Of a stretch of 64,000 bases of DNA, positions 1 to 7,915 are shown in pieces; the first letter of the stretch is position 1; each line of letters starts with the position of its first letter. Origin of the DNA: Cytobacillus oceanisediminis (GTDB taxonomy: Bacteria; Bacillota; Bacilli; Bacillales; Cytobacillaceae). The position numbers and the translations under genes were made by a program. Location: assembly GCF_003182355.1 (NCBI RefSeq), contig NZ_QGTW01000001.1:620001-684000 (forward strand). The letters are read 5' to 3'. The notes beneath the pieces are model-generated. The model did not search any database. It worked only from the letters and a program-made list of their open reading frames with translations, and had not been told where the DNA came from.

Positions 1-711
1 ATGGTCAAAATTTGAGATCGATACAGGATCCAGTCTTTCTTTCATGGATTGCGGGTCTTTTACATCAATATAATGAAGGTTTTTTTCGACTGTTTCGTGG
101 CTGGCAAAATGTTTCGATCCTCCTGCCGGTGTCCTTACATCATCATGAAAGGAACCATCGGTCAGGATGGCGCTCTCCAGTATTTCGCTCTGAGAGGAAT
201 CCCTGGTGACCAGTGCAGCAGTGCCGCCATCGGCAAAGTTGAACATGAAGCGTGACCGCGGGTTCTCATAATCTACGATTTGCGATTCTTTGCATCCCCC
301 CACAAGCAGGATGTTTTGAATAGAATGGTCTGAAGCAATCATGTCCTTTGCCACCTTTAAGGCAATCGGAAAACAAGAGCTGACATTCATGATTTCAAAC
401 GCATAGGCCTTTTTCGCTCCTAATTCATGCTGTATTTTCGGAGCGCTTGACCAGACGTAGTAATCCTTATGAGGACTTCCAAAGTAGATCACTACATCTA
501 TGGATAGCGGGTCAATCCCTTCAATCGCCTGCCTCCCCGCGGCAATGGCCAGATCGGAGGCATGCAGGCTTTCATCTGCAACATGCTTTTGAACTAAACC
601 GAACTTTTCAATAATCACCTGTTCGGGTATGCCCGTTTTCACAGCCAGGTCGGCCGCCGTTTCGATACCAGGAGGAAAAAAAACTCCTGTTGATTTAATA
701 CCGATTCCCAT
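1..711 (-). CDS. 3-oxoacyl-ACP synthase III (FabH)-like protein, C-terminus cut by window edge
   Basis: My translation from the ATG at 711 gives 237 residues in frame to the window edge. The N-terminal half of a KAS III thiolase fold is recognisable: a Cys at about residue 113 in the context NVSSCFPIA sits where the FabH nucleophile is expected, followed by GGCKESQ and NFADGGTAALV. The His/Asn catalytic residues would lie beyond the edge. The ATG overlaps the TGA of the upstream MaoC gene (ATGA), so translation is probably coupled. With a MaoC hydratase and an acyl-CoA ligase in the same operon, a role in condensing or cleaving acyl-thioesters is likely; the substrate is unknown. It could also be an HMG-CoA-synthase-like relative. 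Confidence 0.8.
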   Translation of the reverse strand, partial: MGIGIKSTGVFFPPGIETAADLAVKTGIPEQVIIEKFGLVQKHVADESLHASDLAIAAGRQAIEGIDPLSIDVVIYFGSPHKDYYVWSSAPKIQHELGAKKAYAFEIMNVSSCFPIALKVAKDMIASDHSIQNILLVGGCKESQIVDYENPRSRFMFNFADGGTAALVTRDSSQSEILESAILTDGSFHDDVRTPAGGSKHFASHETVEKNLHYIDVKDPQSMKERLDPVSISNFDH

Positions 712-1127
712 CAGATTACCCCTCCATCTTCAGGTACCATCATCTTGGCCGTACCCGTCAAAACTAGTATTTCATCCTGATTAAGGCACTCAGTCAGCAA
801 TTTCAGAATTCTTTTCTCCTGATCAATTTCCTGGACAGTTGCTTTTGCCGTAATCGTATCGCCAATAAAAACCGGCGCTTTAAATCGGATGCTCTGCTCT
901 ACATAAATGGAACCTTTTCCAGGCAGATGAACACCTAAAAGCTGCGATAATAGGCTCGAGGTTAATAATCCATGGGCAATACGCTGTTTAAACCTCGTTT
1001 TTTTGGCGTATTCCCCATCTATGTGGATCGGATTGAAGTCACCGCTTAAACCTGCAAACAGGACAAAGTCTGTTTCTGTAATCGTTTTGCTGCAGGAGGC
1101 CTGCTGGCCGATACTATAACTTATCAC
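711..1127 (-). CDS. MaoC-family (R)-hydratase / dehydratase
   Basis: A 138-residue single hot-dog protein. The hydratase 2 signature is visible around residues 25-40 (FAGLSGDFNPIHID), with the catalytic Asp and His of (R)-specific enoyl-CoA hydratases, followed by RIAHGLLTSSLLS. Such proteins hydrate trans-2-enoyl-CoA to (R)-3-hydroxyacyl-CoA or act on related thioesters. The start is GTG, with an AGGTGAAGAG stretch just upstream. It lies 4 bp after the ligase gene and overlaps the KAS III-like gene, so all three should be co-translated. Confidence 0.85.
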   Translation of the reverse strand: MISYSIGQQASCSKTITETDFVLFAGLSGDFNPIHIDGEYAKKTRFKQRIAHGLLTSSLLSQLLGVHLPGKGSIYVEQSIRFKAPVFIGDTITAKATVQEIDQEKRILKLLTECLNQDEILVLTGTAKMMVPEDGGVI

Positions 1128-1131
1128 CTCT

Positions 1132-2613
1132 TCACCTGCTTCCTATGAGTTGTGTTTTTTGAATTTTCCCAGTGGCATTCTTCGGCAGTTCTTTTAAGAA
1201 CATAATTTTCTTCGGAATTTTATATTTTGCTAGATATCCCTGACAGTAATCAAGTACATCACTCTCTGTTAAAACGCTTCCATTTTCCTTTACAATAAAA
1301 GCTGCAGGAACTTCACCCCAAAGTGGATCAGCATTCCCGACCACTGCTACTTCAGCAACACCTTTCATTTGACTGATGACTTGCTCCACTTCCAGCGGAT
1401 AGATATTTTCCCCGCCGGAAATAATCATTTCTTTTTTCCTGCCTACAATGAAAAGGAATCCTTCATCATCCGTTTTCGCTAGATCGCCTGTCAGCAGCCA
1501 CCCATCTTTCAGTGCTTCATTTGTTGCATCCGGCCGGTTCCAATATTCCTTCATAATATTTGGCCCTTTCACTGCCAGCTCGCCAACATCTCCTTTTTCA
1601 GCCTCTTTGCCCTCTGAATCTATTAACTTGTACTCGGAAAATAACACCGGCTTTCCAATAGAGCCCCTCTTTCGTGGCGCATCTTCTTTTGTTAGCATAA
1701 ATAGAGTAGGAGAAGTTTCAGTCATTCCAAAGCCCTGGCCGAATAAAAATCCTTTCTCAAAATAGGCATCTATTATTTCATGTGGACATGGTGCTCCTCC
1801 ATTATAGAACCAGCGGACTGAACTCAAATCTGCCGTATTGAAAGAAGGGCTCGTGAGCAATGCCTGATGGATGGTCGGAACACCCATCGCAACGGTCACC
1901 TTATGTTCTTCAATCATCGACAGCGCTTTTTCAGGTTCAAACTTTCCGGGGATAACTATGGTTCCTCCTGAAAACAATGACGGAAACGCAAACAGCCCAA
2001 TTCCTCCAATATGAAACAGCGGAAGCAGCACAATGCAGCGGTCCTCTGATGTTAAATCAATCGCCAACTTGTTATTGACCGCATTCCAGAACATATTGCT
2101 CTGTGTCAGTACAGCCCCTTTCGGTTTGCCGGTTGTACCGGAGGTGTAGCAAATAATGTAAGGTGCTTCCTCATCAATCGTATTCTCGTAAGTAAAACTT
2201 TTTTGAGTATCCTGGCAAAAGTCCTCAATGAACTCCAAACTTTCGAGGTCGCTTTGCTCAACAAGGGAAGAGGAAAACTCTTCATTTTCTTTTTCGGCAA
2301 AGATGACCTTTGAGCCGCTGTCATTCAGCTGGAAAACAAGTTCTTTCGCACTTAACCGAATATTTAACGGGACCGCCACACATTCTGCCTTAGCAATCGC
2401 AAAAAGAAGGACTATGTATTCAATTCGGTTATGCGACAGAATGGCAATGCGTTCCCCTTTTCTTCCTTGCAGCTTTCCCTGGATCTTCGCGGCAGCTGAA
2501 TCGACCATTCTATTCAGCTGCTTATAGGACGCCTTTTCGTTATCTGTTATGACTGCTGTTCGATCTGGATGCGTGTATGCCCATTTCTCAATCCAATAGG
2601 CAATCCCTTTCAT
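1132..2613 (-). CDS. AMP-forming acyl-CoA synthetase (ANL superfamily)
   Basis: A 493-residue adenylate-forming ligase activating a carboxylic acid to acyl-CoA. Motifs in order: P-loop YTSGTTGKPKGAVL (about 155), GQGFGMTET (about 295), GWLLTGDL (about 370), hinge and A8 region GRKKEMIISGGENIYP, and the C-terminal catalytic Lys motif PKNATGKIQK (about 480). Length fits medium/long-chain or aryl-CoA ligases of the MenE/FadD type. The ATG follows AGAGGGGGAG. It lies 14 bp downstream of a TetR regulator and directly precedes MaoC and KAS III-like genes. The acid cannot be read from sequence. Confidence 0.9.
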   Translation of the reverse strand: MKGIAYWIEKWAYTHPDRTAVITDNEKASYKQLNRMVDSAAAKIQGKLQGRKGERIAILSHNRIEYIVLLFAIAKAECVAVPLNIRLSAKELVFQLNDSGSKVIFAEKENEEFSSSLVEQSDLESLEFIEDFCQDTQKSFTYENTIDEEAPYIICYTSGTTGKPKGAVLTQSNMFWNAVNNKLAIDLTSEDRCIVLLPLFHIGGIGLFAFPSLFSGGTIVIPGKFEPEKALSMIEEHKVTVAMGVPTIHQALLTSPSFNTADLSSVRWFYNGGAPCPHEIIDAYFEKGFLFGQGFGMTETSPTLFMLTKEDAPRKRGSIGKPVLFSEYKLIDSEGKEAEKGDVGELAVKGPNIMKEYWNRPDATNEALKDGWLLTGDLAKTDDEGFLFIVGRKKEMIISGGENIYPLEVEQVISQMKGVAEVAVVGNADPLWGEVPAAFIVKENGSVLTESDVLDYCQGYLAKYKIPKKIMFLKELPKNATGKIQKTQLIGSR

Positions 2614-2627
2614 CGAACTCCCCCTCT

Positions 2628-3224
2628 TTACTTTTTTAAGCCCTGGAAGATAAGTGTCATCGCTGCATCAAATGCTTCTTCTGGAACTTCTTTCTTTTCC
2701 CAATACACCCATCTCATTCCCAGGAACTGTCCAATTGACATTAAACAGTAAGCAACAGTCTCCTGGTCAAGGTCTTTAAATTCACCCGCCTCGACTCCCT
2801 GGGACAAACTCTTTAAAAATCCATTCGCAAGCTTCCCATAATACCAGCGGAACAGATCCTGATCTACTACAACCGCCTGCTGAACAATGCTGTATAAATT
2901 GGGATGATTTTTTACCCAGCTAAAGAAGGCGAAGAAGCCATTTCGCTGAGCTTCCTCAAAGGAAGAACTCCCTTCCATTCCTTCTTTAATCGCGATACGC
3001 AAATCCCGGCTGTAGCTCCGGATTAACTCATCAAAAATATCTTTCTTTGAAGGAAAATAATTATAAAACGTTCCCTGAGCAACTTTTGCTTCCTGTGAAA
3101 TATTAACAATGGACGTCTCAAAATAACCTTTTTGCCCAAAAACCTCCTCAGCTGCTCTTAAAAGCTTTTCACGTGTTTCGATTCCTCTTGGGGTTAGTGC
3201 TTTTTCCTCAGTTACATTTTTCAT
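2628..3224 (-). CDS. TetR/AcrR-family regulator of the acyl-CoA operon
   Basis: The N-terminal TetR helix-turn-helix is clear: TREKLLRAAEEVFGQKGYFETS, then AKVAQGTFYNYFPSKKDIF. The C-terminal ligand domain (TetR_C) ends near residue 198. I place the start at the ATG at 3224 (MKNVTEEKAL), with AGGTG close upstream; a GTG at 3239 in the same frame would add five residues. It is the first gene of the operon with the ligase, MaoC and KAS III-like genes and probably represses it, responding to an acyl-CoA as many relatives do (FadR/FabR-like). An AT-rich near-palindrome around 3246-3262 could be its operator, but this is only a guess. Confidence 0.85.
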   Translation of the reverse strand: MKNVTEEKALTPRGIETREKLLRAAEEVFGQKGYFETSIVNISQEAKVAQGTFYNYFPSKKDIFDELIRSYSRDLRIAIKEGMEGSSSFEEAQRNGFFAFFSWVKNHPNLYSIVQQAVVVDQDLFRWYYGKLANGFLKSLSQGVEAGEFKDLDQETVAYCLMSIGQFLGMRWVYWEKKEVPEEAFDAAMTLIFQGLKK

Positions 3225-3372
3225 TGACACCTGAATCACCTCTCAACTTTATTATAAATAATATTCTTAAAATTACAACAACAATTTTCTATCATTTGAA
3301 ATATTTCATAGCAAATACAGACTACATCTGTTTTTTTCCTGTTGATTAAATAATCTAAATATTTAAGAAAAA

Positions 3373-3426
3373 GAGGGACGGTTCTCTAGTTTCTCTTTCA
3401 GAGTAAAAACAAGAGAACCGTCCCTC
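3373..3426. repeat. Dispersed repeat family A, copy 1 (perfect 14-bp inverted repeat)
   Basis: GAGGGACGGTTCTC at 3373-3386 is matched by its reverse complement at the other end (to 3426), enclosing TTTCTCTTTCAGAG. Related copies occur at 4432-4490 and 7600-7654. The rest of 3240-3753 is AT-rich; I see no gene there apart from the promoter region of the TetR gene and the leader of the next gene. Confidence 0.8.
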
Positions 3427-3753
3427 TGTTATTCCTTTTGTAAAATCACACCTTTTAGAAATAAAAATAAAGAATTTAGAATACCAAAATAAAATCTTAT
3501 TAAATTTTAAGTATTTTTTCCCGACATTTATTTTTTAAAAAATAACACTTCATTTGGATTGTTGAGACCTTTGCCATAATATTTTTATACAGACATCTTG
3601 TAATCTTAGCTAGGAATCTAGAAAACCTACCCAACTTTGGTGAAGATCTCTTTTTTTTAATAATCCCGGTTAATTATCATAAATAATGGTATATAAAAAA
3701 AGAATGGTAAAAAGTATACACAAATAGTTTTGTAAAGGAGGAGAAAGTGTTTT

Positions 3754-4422
3754 ATGTCTAAAAAAGGTAAAAAGAAACCCATTTTTAAAAGATGGTGGTT
3801 TTGGTTGATTGCGATTATTATCGTAGTTGCTGTCAACAGTAACGGCGATGAAACAGCGGACACAAACAAAGAGGAAAACGAAACGGCTGTCGAAACAGCA
3901 GAGGATAAGTCAAAGGAGAAAAAAGAGGAGCCGAAAACAGAAGACACGGAGGTTGAGGATGATGTTCCTACGGAGTATAAGTCTGCTTTGAAAAAAGCTG
4001 AATCATATGCAAAATCAATGAACATGTCCAAGAGTGCTATTTTTGACCAATTAACTTCTGAACATGGTGAAAAGTTTTCCGAGGAAGCTGCTACCTACGC
4101 AATGGATAATCTTGAATTTGACTGGAAAGAAAACGCTTTGAAAAAAGCTGAATCCTATTCGAAATCGATGCACATGTCAAAACAAGGAATTTATGACCAG
4201 CTTATTTCTGAATCCGGTGAAAAATTTACTGAGGAAGAAGCACAGTATGCAATAGATAATCTGAAAACTGATTTTAAGAAAAATGCCTTGGAAAAAGCAA
4301 AAAATTATCAGGAGACAATGAGTATGTCACCAGAAGCGATAAGAGACCAACTGACTTCTGAACACGGTGAAAAATTCACACAAGAAGAAGCCGATTACGC
4401 TATTAAGAATTTAGATAAATAA
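3754..4422 (+). CDS. Membrane-anchored protein with three Ltp-family repeats (superinfection-exclusion-like)
   Basis: A 222-residue protein with a basic N-terminus, one transmembrane helix (about residues 13-28, FWLIAIIIVVAV), an acidic Lys/Glu-rich linker to about residue 75, then three tandem copies of a ~48-residue unit ending in GEKF-[ST]-[EQ]-E-[AE]-A-x-YA[MI][DK]NL. Each begins with A[LE]KKAESY-like helices and contains MSxxxIxDQLxSE[HS]. This matches the Lipoprotein_Ltp repeat (host-cell surface lipoprotein family), whose phage TP-J34 member blocks phage DNA injection. Here a membrane helix replaces the lipobox. SD AAAGGAGGAG lies well placed before the ATG. Most chromosomal homologues have no known function, so a defence role is inference. 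Confidence 0.75.
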   Translation: MSKKGKKKPIFKRWWFWLIAIIIVVAVNSNGDETADTNKEENETAVETAEDKSKEKKEEPKTEDTEVEDDVPTEYKSALKKAESYAKSMNMSKSAIFDQLTSEHGEKFSEEAATYAMDNLEFDWKENALKKAESYSKSMHMSKQGIYDQLISESGEKFTEEEAQYAIDNLKTDFKKNALEKAKNYQETMSMSPEAIRDQLTSEHGEKFTQEEADYAIKNLDK

Positions 4423-4431
4423 TGAAACCCA

Positions 4432-4490
4432 GGGTCGGTTCTCATGTTTCTCTTTCAGATTATAAACACGCGAACCGCCCCCTAATTTCC
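4432..4490. repeat. Dispersed repeat family A, copy 2
   Basis: It shares GTTTCTCTTTCAGA and AACACGCGAACCG with the copies at 3373-3426 and 7600-7654. The ends are degraded, with GGTCGGTTCTC facing CGAACCGCCC. It begins about 10 bp after the stop of the Ltp-like gene, and CTAATTTCCT follows it twice. Confidence 0.75.
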
Positions 4491-4510
4491 TCTAATTTCC
4501 TTTTTCAGGA

Positions 4511-4574
4511 GAAAAGGGGGCCTGTCCCCTCTTTAACTAACGTATTACGCAGCCGGGGTCAGGCTCTTTCTTTT
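4511..4574. repeat. Dispersed repeat family B, copy 1
   Basis: Core: GGGGGCCTGTCCCCTCTTTA, then CGTATTACGCAGCCGGGGTC and AGGCTCTTTC. The ends are complementary (AGGGGGCCTG against CAGGCCCTTT in the better copies), so it can fold into a hairpin. Sister copies are at 8736-8803 and 43812-43877. Immediately after it, 4575-4921 is AT-rich and I see no gene there. Confidence 0.75.
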
Positions 4575-4921
4575 GGACTGCTGAGTGGTAGTGCTGTATA
4601 TCACGAATATATAATGAAGTTTGGGTGTATTCTGGGTCATTCAAATTCATTTGTTATTCAGTCATTTAATATGTACAAAGTATTTACCTCCAGTAAAAAT
4701 AAAATAATTTAAATCTATTGAATGGTAATTACTTTCAACACTGATAACTTTTTCATATTAGCATCTAAACTTAACTTCTTTCAGCAAAGTTTATTTTAAC
4801 TTCAAACCCTATAGCGAAAGCTAGATTTAATAATAATTTCTGTAATTTAAAATGTATCTCTCTCTTAAATACGTATTTATATTATTTAAAATAAAAAACG
4901 GCTGAGTTACTCAACCTTTTC

Positions 4922-5062
4922 TCATCTACCACATCCACAATTTCTTTTACCCGTTCCCCAACACCAACTACACGAGTCCTCCTCATTTGCCCTGCAGTCA
5001 CACTCTACATAACCAGTATTATGGCAATTTGAGCAATAATTTTCTTCATCATCCCAAGACAT
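4922..5062 (-). CDS. 46-residue Cys-rich CxxC miniprotein (DnaJ zinc-finger-like)
   Basis: Reading 5062 to 4922 on the minus strand gives a 46-residue ORF starting MSWDDEENYCSNCHNTGYV. It has two similar halves: CxxC-x3-G-x3-CxC (YCSNCHNTGYVECDC) and CxxC-x-GTG-x3-CxC (SCSWCWGTGKRNCGC). This CxxC(x)GxG spacing resembles DnaJ/TRAP-like zinc-ribbon repeats, so it probably binds zinc and contacts another protein or an RNA. A GGGGTG stretch lies 7 nt upstream of the ATG. It is too short for most gene callers. Its neighbour on the same strand upstream (5545-6789) is separated by a structured element. Function unknown. Confidence 0.6.
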   Translation of the reverse strand: MSWDDEENYCSNCHNTGYVECDCRANEEDSCSWCWGTGKRNCGCGR

Positions 5063-5324
5063 GTTTCAACACCCCTAACTCCTTTAAAGTTTTTAACAAA
5101 TGATGCACATTAGATTATATGAAGAATTATACTTTCAAATTACAATATTATTTTAATTCTTTTATCTCAAATTCCTTGAAAAATCTTATGTTTCTTCAAG
5201 CCCTTTAAAAGGTGGAATGTAAAGAATCAAATCCTTACTCTCTGGAAAATAGTACTCTATAAAAATGACTTTTAGGTAAAACTAATTGATAAGACAATGT
5301 TCCTTAAATTCCACATAAAAGTAA

Positions 5325-5520
5325 GACCCCGGGGGTCAAAAATCCCCCGAACAATTGGTCCGGGGGTACATAAAACACACTTCAATTTTCAGTTAAAAAC
5401 CACTAAACCTAATGATACCAGCTATTTTAACTCTATCAACGCTACGCACTCGAAGTGTGTTTTGATAGAATGGTGATACTGAAACGCGTAATTTTAGATT
5501 TCGCGTAAATATGTACCCCC
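5325..5520. other. Structured intergenic element with nested and competing inverted repeats
   Basis: Perfect arms seen: GGGGGTACATA (5362-5372) with TATGTACCCCC (5510-5520); directly adjoining AAAACACACTTC (5372-5383) with GAAGTGTGTTTT (5452-5463); inside these GTTAAAA/TTTTAAC (5392-5398/5425-5431); and ACGCG/CGCGT (5484-5488/5502-5506) in the remaining arm. This is the layout of a three-way junction. CGGGGG (5361-5366) can instead pair with CCCCCG (5344-5349), so two folds compete. GACCCCGGGGGTC lies at 5325-5337. It sits 25 bp beyond the stop of the 414-residue gene. It may be a non-coding RNA, a regulatory switch or the remains of a mobile element. The remainder of 5063-5544 shows no gene. 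Confidence 0.5.
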
Positions 5521-5544
5521 TAATTTCAGGAGGACTCAAACATT

Positions 5545-6789
5545 TTACTCATCTTCAATTGGCACAAATACTCGTTGTTTGTTATTTTCAGTAGGAATAT
5601 ACAGAATTTCTGTTTCTTTATATTGTAGTTTAACGACTTCATCAATAATATTATCAATTCCATCGCTCTCCTTGTTTTGTTTCATACCCTTTTTTACTGT
5701 GCTCAAGTTTTTCTTTTCCAACACAACTTTTTCTTTTGCTTTATTAACATTTCTTTTAGCTTTACCAGCAAAAAACGTCCTGATTCCAATTTCAGGTAGA
5801 ATGCCCCAACCAGTAGAAATATAATCATCTGTTAATTTATCTAATGATTTTTCAAATTTTATATTTTTATCGACCAATTCGTTAATACTCCGCTGTTGTA
5901 TCATTGAATAGATCTTCTTAACTTCTAATTCATTATTATGATAAAAACTATTAGCATAATTTTGTTTTAATTGGCTTGTTAGTCCATTAATAATATCTAT
6001 TTGACCACCGATCTTCATTCTTGTTCCAATCTCAATTAGTTCTGCAAACAAAGATAATTTATTAGCCTCAAAAGCAATCAAAATTGTGAAATTAATATCC
6101 GAAAGTTTCTTATCCTCACTTTCTTGTCTTTTTAAACGATATATATATTCTTCATGAATTTCATCTGCAGTTTTTTTATAGTTCCTAATAGTAGATAGAT
6201 CAGTAGTATCAACAAATTCTCTATTCGCAATTTCAGACAAACCCTTTCTAGCTGCAATCAAACGCCCAATGTTTGTATCATGATGAATATTTAGAAGTTC
6301 TTCTAATTTCGCATCCATATCTGTAATTTGATCATTAATTTCCTTCAAATAATATGTCCCTGAAACAGCTGACATCACTTGCATTCCTGCCGATAGATAA
6401 ATTGCCGGATTCATTGAAGCCCTTAAACCAACTTCCGCAAAACCAGCGTGCTCGACTAAATGTCCCGACGAGTCTCGAACCATTGTTGTTGTAGTTCTAT
6501 TTGCAAATTTAGACAAAGTCGCGGGGTTTACAGTTGCTGTAAACAAGCCATTAGGTGCTTGTTTTGCAATTTGAGCTAAAGTCATTCCTTGATTAGCAAC
6601 TTGCAATGCCGTCTGTGAAACGTTACCCATCATCAATGACAAATCAGATACAAAGACCTCCTTGTATTTTTTCTTTGCTTCCAATTTATCATCAGTTACT
6701 TTTTCCAAAGAAAGCTCATCGCCTATAGGGTTAGAGACAACAATTTCATTGATTTCATTTGAGTTAGTTAACATTTTATCTTCAGACAT
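5545..6789 (-). CDS. Uncharacterised 414-residue protein
   Basis: I do not recognise the family. The first ~60 residues are polar; residues about 100-145 form an Ala/Ser/Met-rich, moderately hydrophobic segment (SMNPAIYLSAGMQVMSAVSG). It is followed by heptad-rich helix (KEINDQITDMDAKLEELL), more helical sequence to about 340, and a Lys-rich basic stretch (AKRNVNKAKEKVVLEKKN) before an acidic tail. No signal peptide. The ATG follows GAGGAG and begins 5 bp after the stop of the broken HNH nuclease frame, so the two were probably one operon. The setting among repeats and broken genes suggests accessory, possibly phage- or defence-related origin; this is inference only. Confidence 0.7.
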   Translation of the reverse strand: MSEDKMLTNSNEINEIVVSNPIGDELSLEKVTDDKLEAKKKYKEVFVSDLSLMMGNVSQTALQVANQGMTLAQIAKQAPNGLFTATVNPATLSKFANRTTTTMVRDSSGHLVEHAGFAEVGLRASMNPAIYLSAGMQVMSAVSGTYYLKEINDQITDMDAKLEELLNIHHDTNIGRLIAARKGLSEIANREFVDTTDLSTIRNYKKTADEIHEEYIYRLKRQESEDKKLSDINFTILIAFEANKLSLFAELIEIGTRMKIGGQIDIINGLTSQLKQNYANSFYHNNELEVKKIYSMIQQRSINELVDKNIKFEKSLDKLTDDYISTGWGILPEIGIRTFFAGKAKRNVNKAKEKVVLEKKNLSTVKKGMKQNKESDGIDNIIDEVVKLQYKETEILYIPTENNKQRVFVPIEDE

Positions 6790-6794
6790 TTAAA

Positions 6795-7403
6795 CTATCT
6801 CCTCGGTCTTTTAATTAGATATATTTCGATTAATTTTTCTTTTAATTCCTCAATACTATATGGTGTATCGCCAACTTTTGAATGTAGGGCTAGATGACAG
6901 TTGGGACAAACCGGTTGTAAATCATTTATTGGGTCGACCTCATACTCCTCATTAACTTCAGAAAGAGCTATAAGATGATGAACATGTATTTTCCCTTCAA
7001 ATTCGTCCCCATAAAATTCAGCAAAATCATATTAGCAAACTGAACAGTAACAACCATAATGGTCTATACATTGTTGTCTTGCTTTGTAATTTCTTTCATA
7101 TCAATTAACCAAAACCTGTTTCTTTGCTCCTTCTTTAAGCTTTGAGATTTTTTCTTCAACTGTTTTGTTCTGTACTTTTTGTTTATTTAGCTTATTTGGT
7201 GACACATCGAGAGCTTTCTCGCGTTCCTTCACACACACATGGCACCATCCGTCCTCGTACACAGCCTGAACTTTGTTCTGGCACTGTGAGCAGACATCGG
7301 CTCTTTTTTTCTTAGTTGAATATTTTAGCCGTTTTTTCATGATTCTGCGATTTATGCAAGCATCACAAGTCTCTTTTTTCCCATAGAGAATTCTGCTGAA
7401 CTT
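6795..7403 (-). pseudogene. HNH endonuclease gene interrupted by two in-frame stops
   Basis: One minus-strand frame reads as a zinc-ribbon/HNH nuclease but contains TGA (7101-7103) and TAA (7032-7034). The upstream part (ATG at 7340, MKKRLKYSTKKKRADVCSQC) carries CxxC pairs CSQC and CHVC. The frame is also open above that ATG to a TAA at 7404-7406 and holds another pair, CDAC. Its end KLKEGAKKQVLVN runs, across the TGA, into YERNYKARQQCIDHYG. After the TAA come KIHVHHLIALSEVNEEYEV and PVCPNCHLALHSK, the HNH beta-beta-alpha metal site. Ends such as EGAKKxVxVNxYERNxxAR are typical of these enzymes, which shows that the two halves belong together. Both stops are one substitution from sense codons. 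It ends 5 bp before the 414-residue gene. Confidence 0.75.
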
Positions 7404-7571
7404 TTAATCTGGAAACATACCAGGCACCGTTGTTTTCACATTTACTACCCTCCGTATTCAAGTCACCTTAATAAGTAAATATTAACTCAAAAAGACTTGT
7501 TTAAAGAACATAAAAAACAGCCCCACAAAAATTTTTCGAAGGCTGCTTAACTTTATGATTTATTAATTATC

Positions 7572-7748
7572 TTAGATATAAGAGTATTCCAATGAAACAA
7601 CGGTCTCTTGTTTCTCTTTCAGAGAATAAACACGCGAACCGTCCCCTAAATTCCTTGATAAAGAGCTTGAATATGTGAGCAGTAATTCTTCGCATACATT
7701 GATCGTATTTTCACCTCTTAAATTGAACAGCTGTCGTGGCTCATCAAG
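7572..7748 (-). pseudogene. Short remnant of an unidentified coding sequence fused to repeat A
   Basis: An open minus-strand frame reads LDEPRQLFNLRGENTINVC and EELLLTYSSSLSRN, then runs through repeat A copy 3 to a TAA at 7572-7574. The composition is protein-like, but there is no start codon because a TAG closes it at 7749-7751. I read it as the C-terminal fragment of a lost gene. Family not identified. Nothing else is visible in 7404-7571 or 7749-7915 except the leader of the cupin gene. Confidence 0.3.
7600..7654. repeat. Dispersed repeat family A, copy 3
   Basis: CGGTCTCTTGTTTCTCTTTC followed by AGAGAATAAACACGCGAACC and GTCCCCTAAATTCC. This is the closest match to copy 2 (4432-4490); the 5' arm is shortened (CGGTCTC against GAACCG). 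Confidence 0.75.
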
Positions 7749-7915
7749 CTACTAATGCCAAGTTATTCTTCTTATTAGAGTATATAAAAGGAATTGACAT
7801 TGACCTTGGATTCTAGAAGAATTCATTTAACATTAATAAGCACATATAAGTACATTCTTTATCAACGTACATAAGATAATTTATTGATAAAAATAATATG
7901 AAGGGATTGAGGAAA

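Noticed and set aside
3657..4031. 124-codon ORF antisense to the Ltp-like gene
   Set aside because: Shadow of the Lys/Glu-rich linker, giving Ser/Phe runs; no ribosome site.
4422..4712. 96-codon plus-strand ORF after the Ltp-like gene
   Set aside because: It runs through repeats A and B, has no SD, and the translation has no protein character.
7101..7103. TGA in the HNH gene as a selenocysteine codon
   Set aside because: Related HNH proteins have no Cys at this place, no partner Cys motif follows, and a second stop (TAA) occurs downstream in the same frame; mutation is the simpler explanation.
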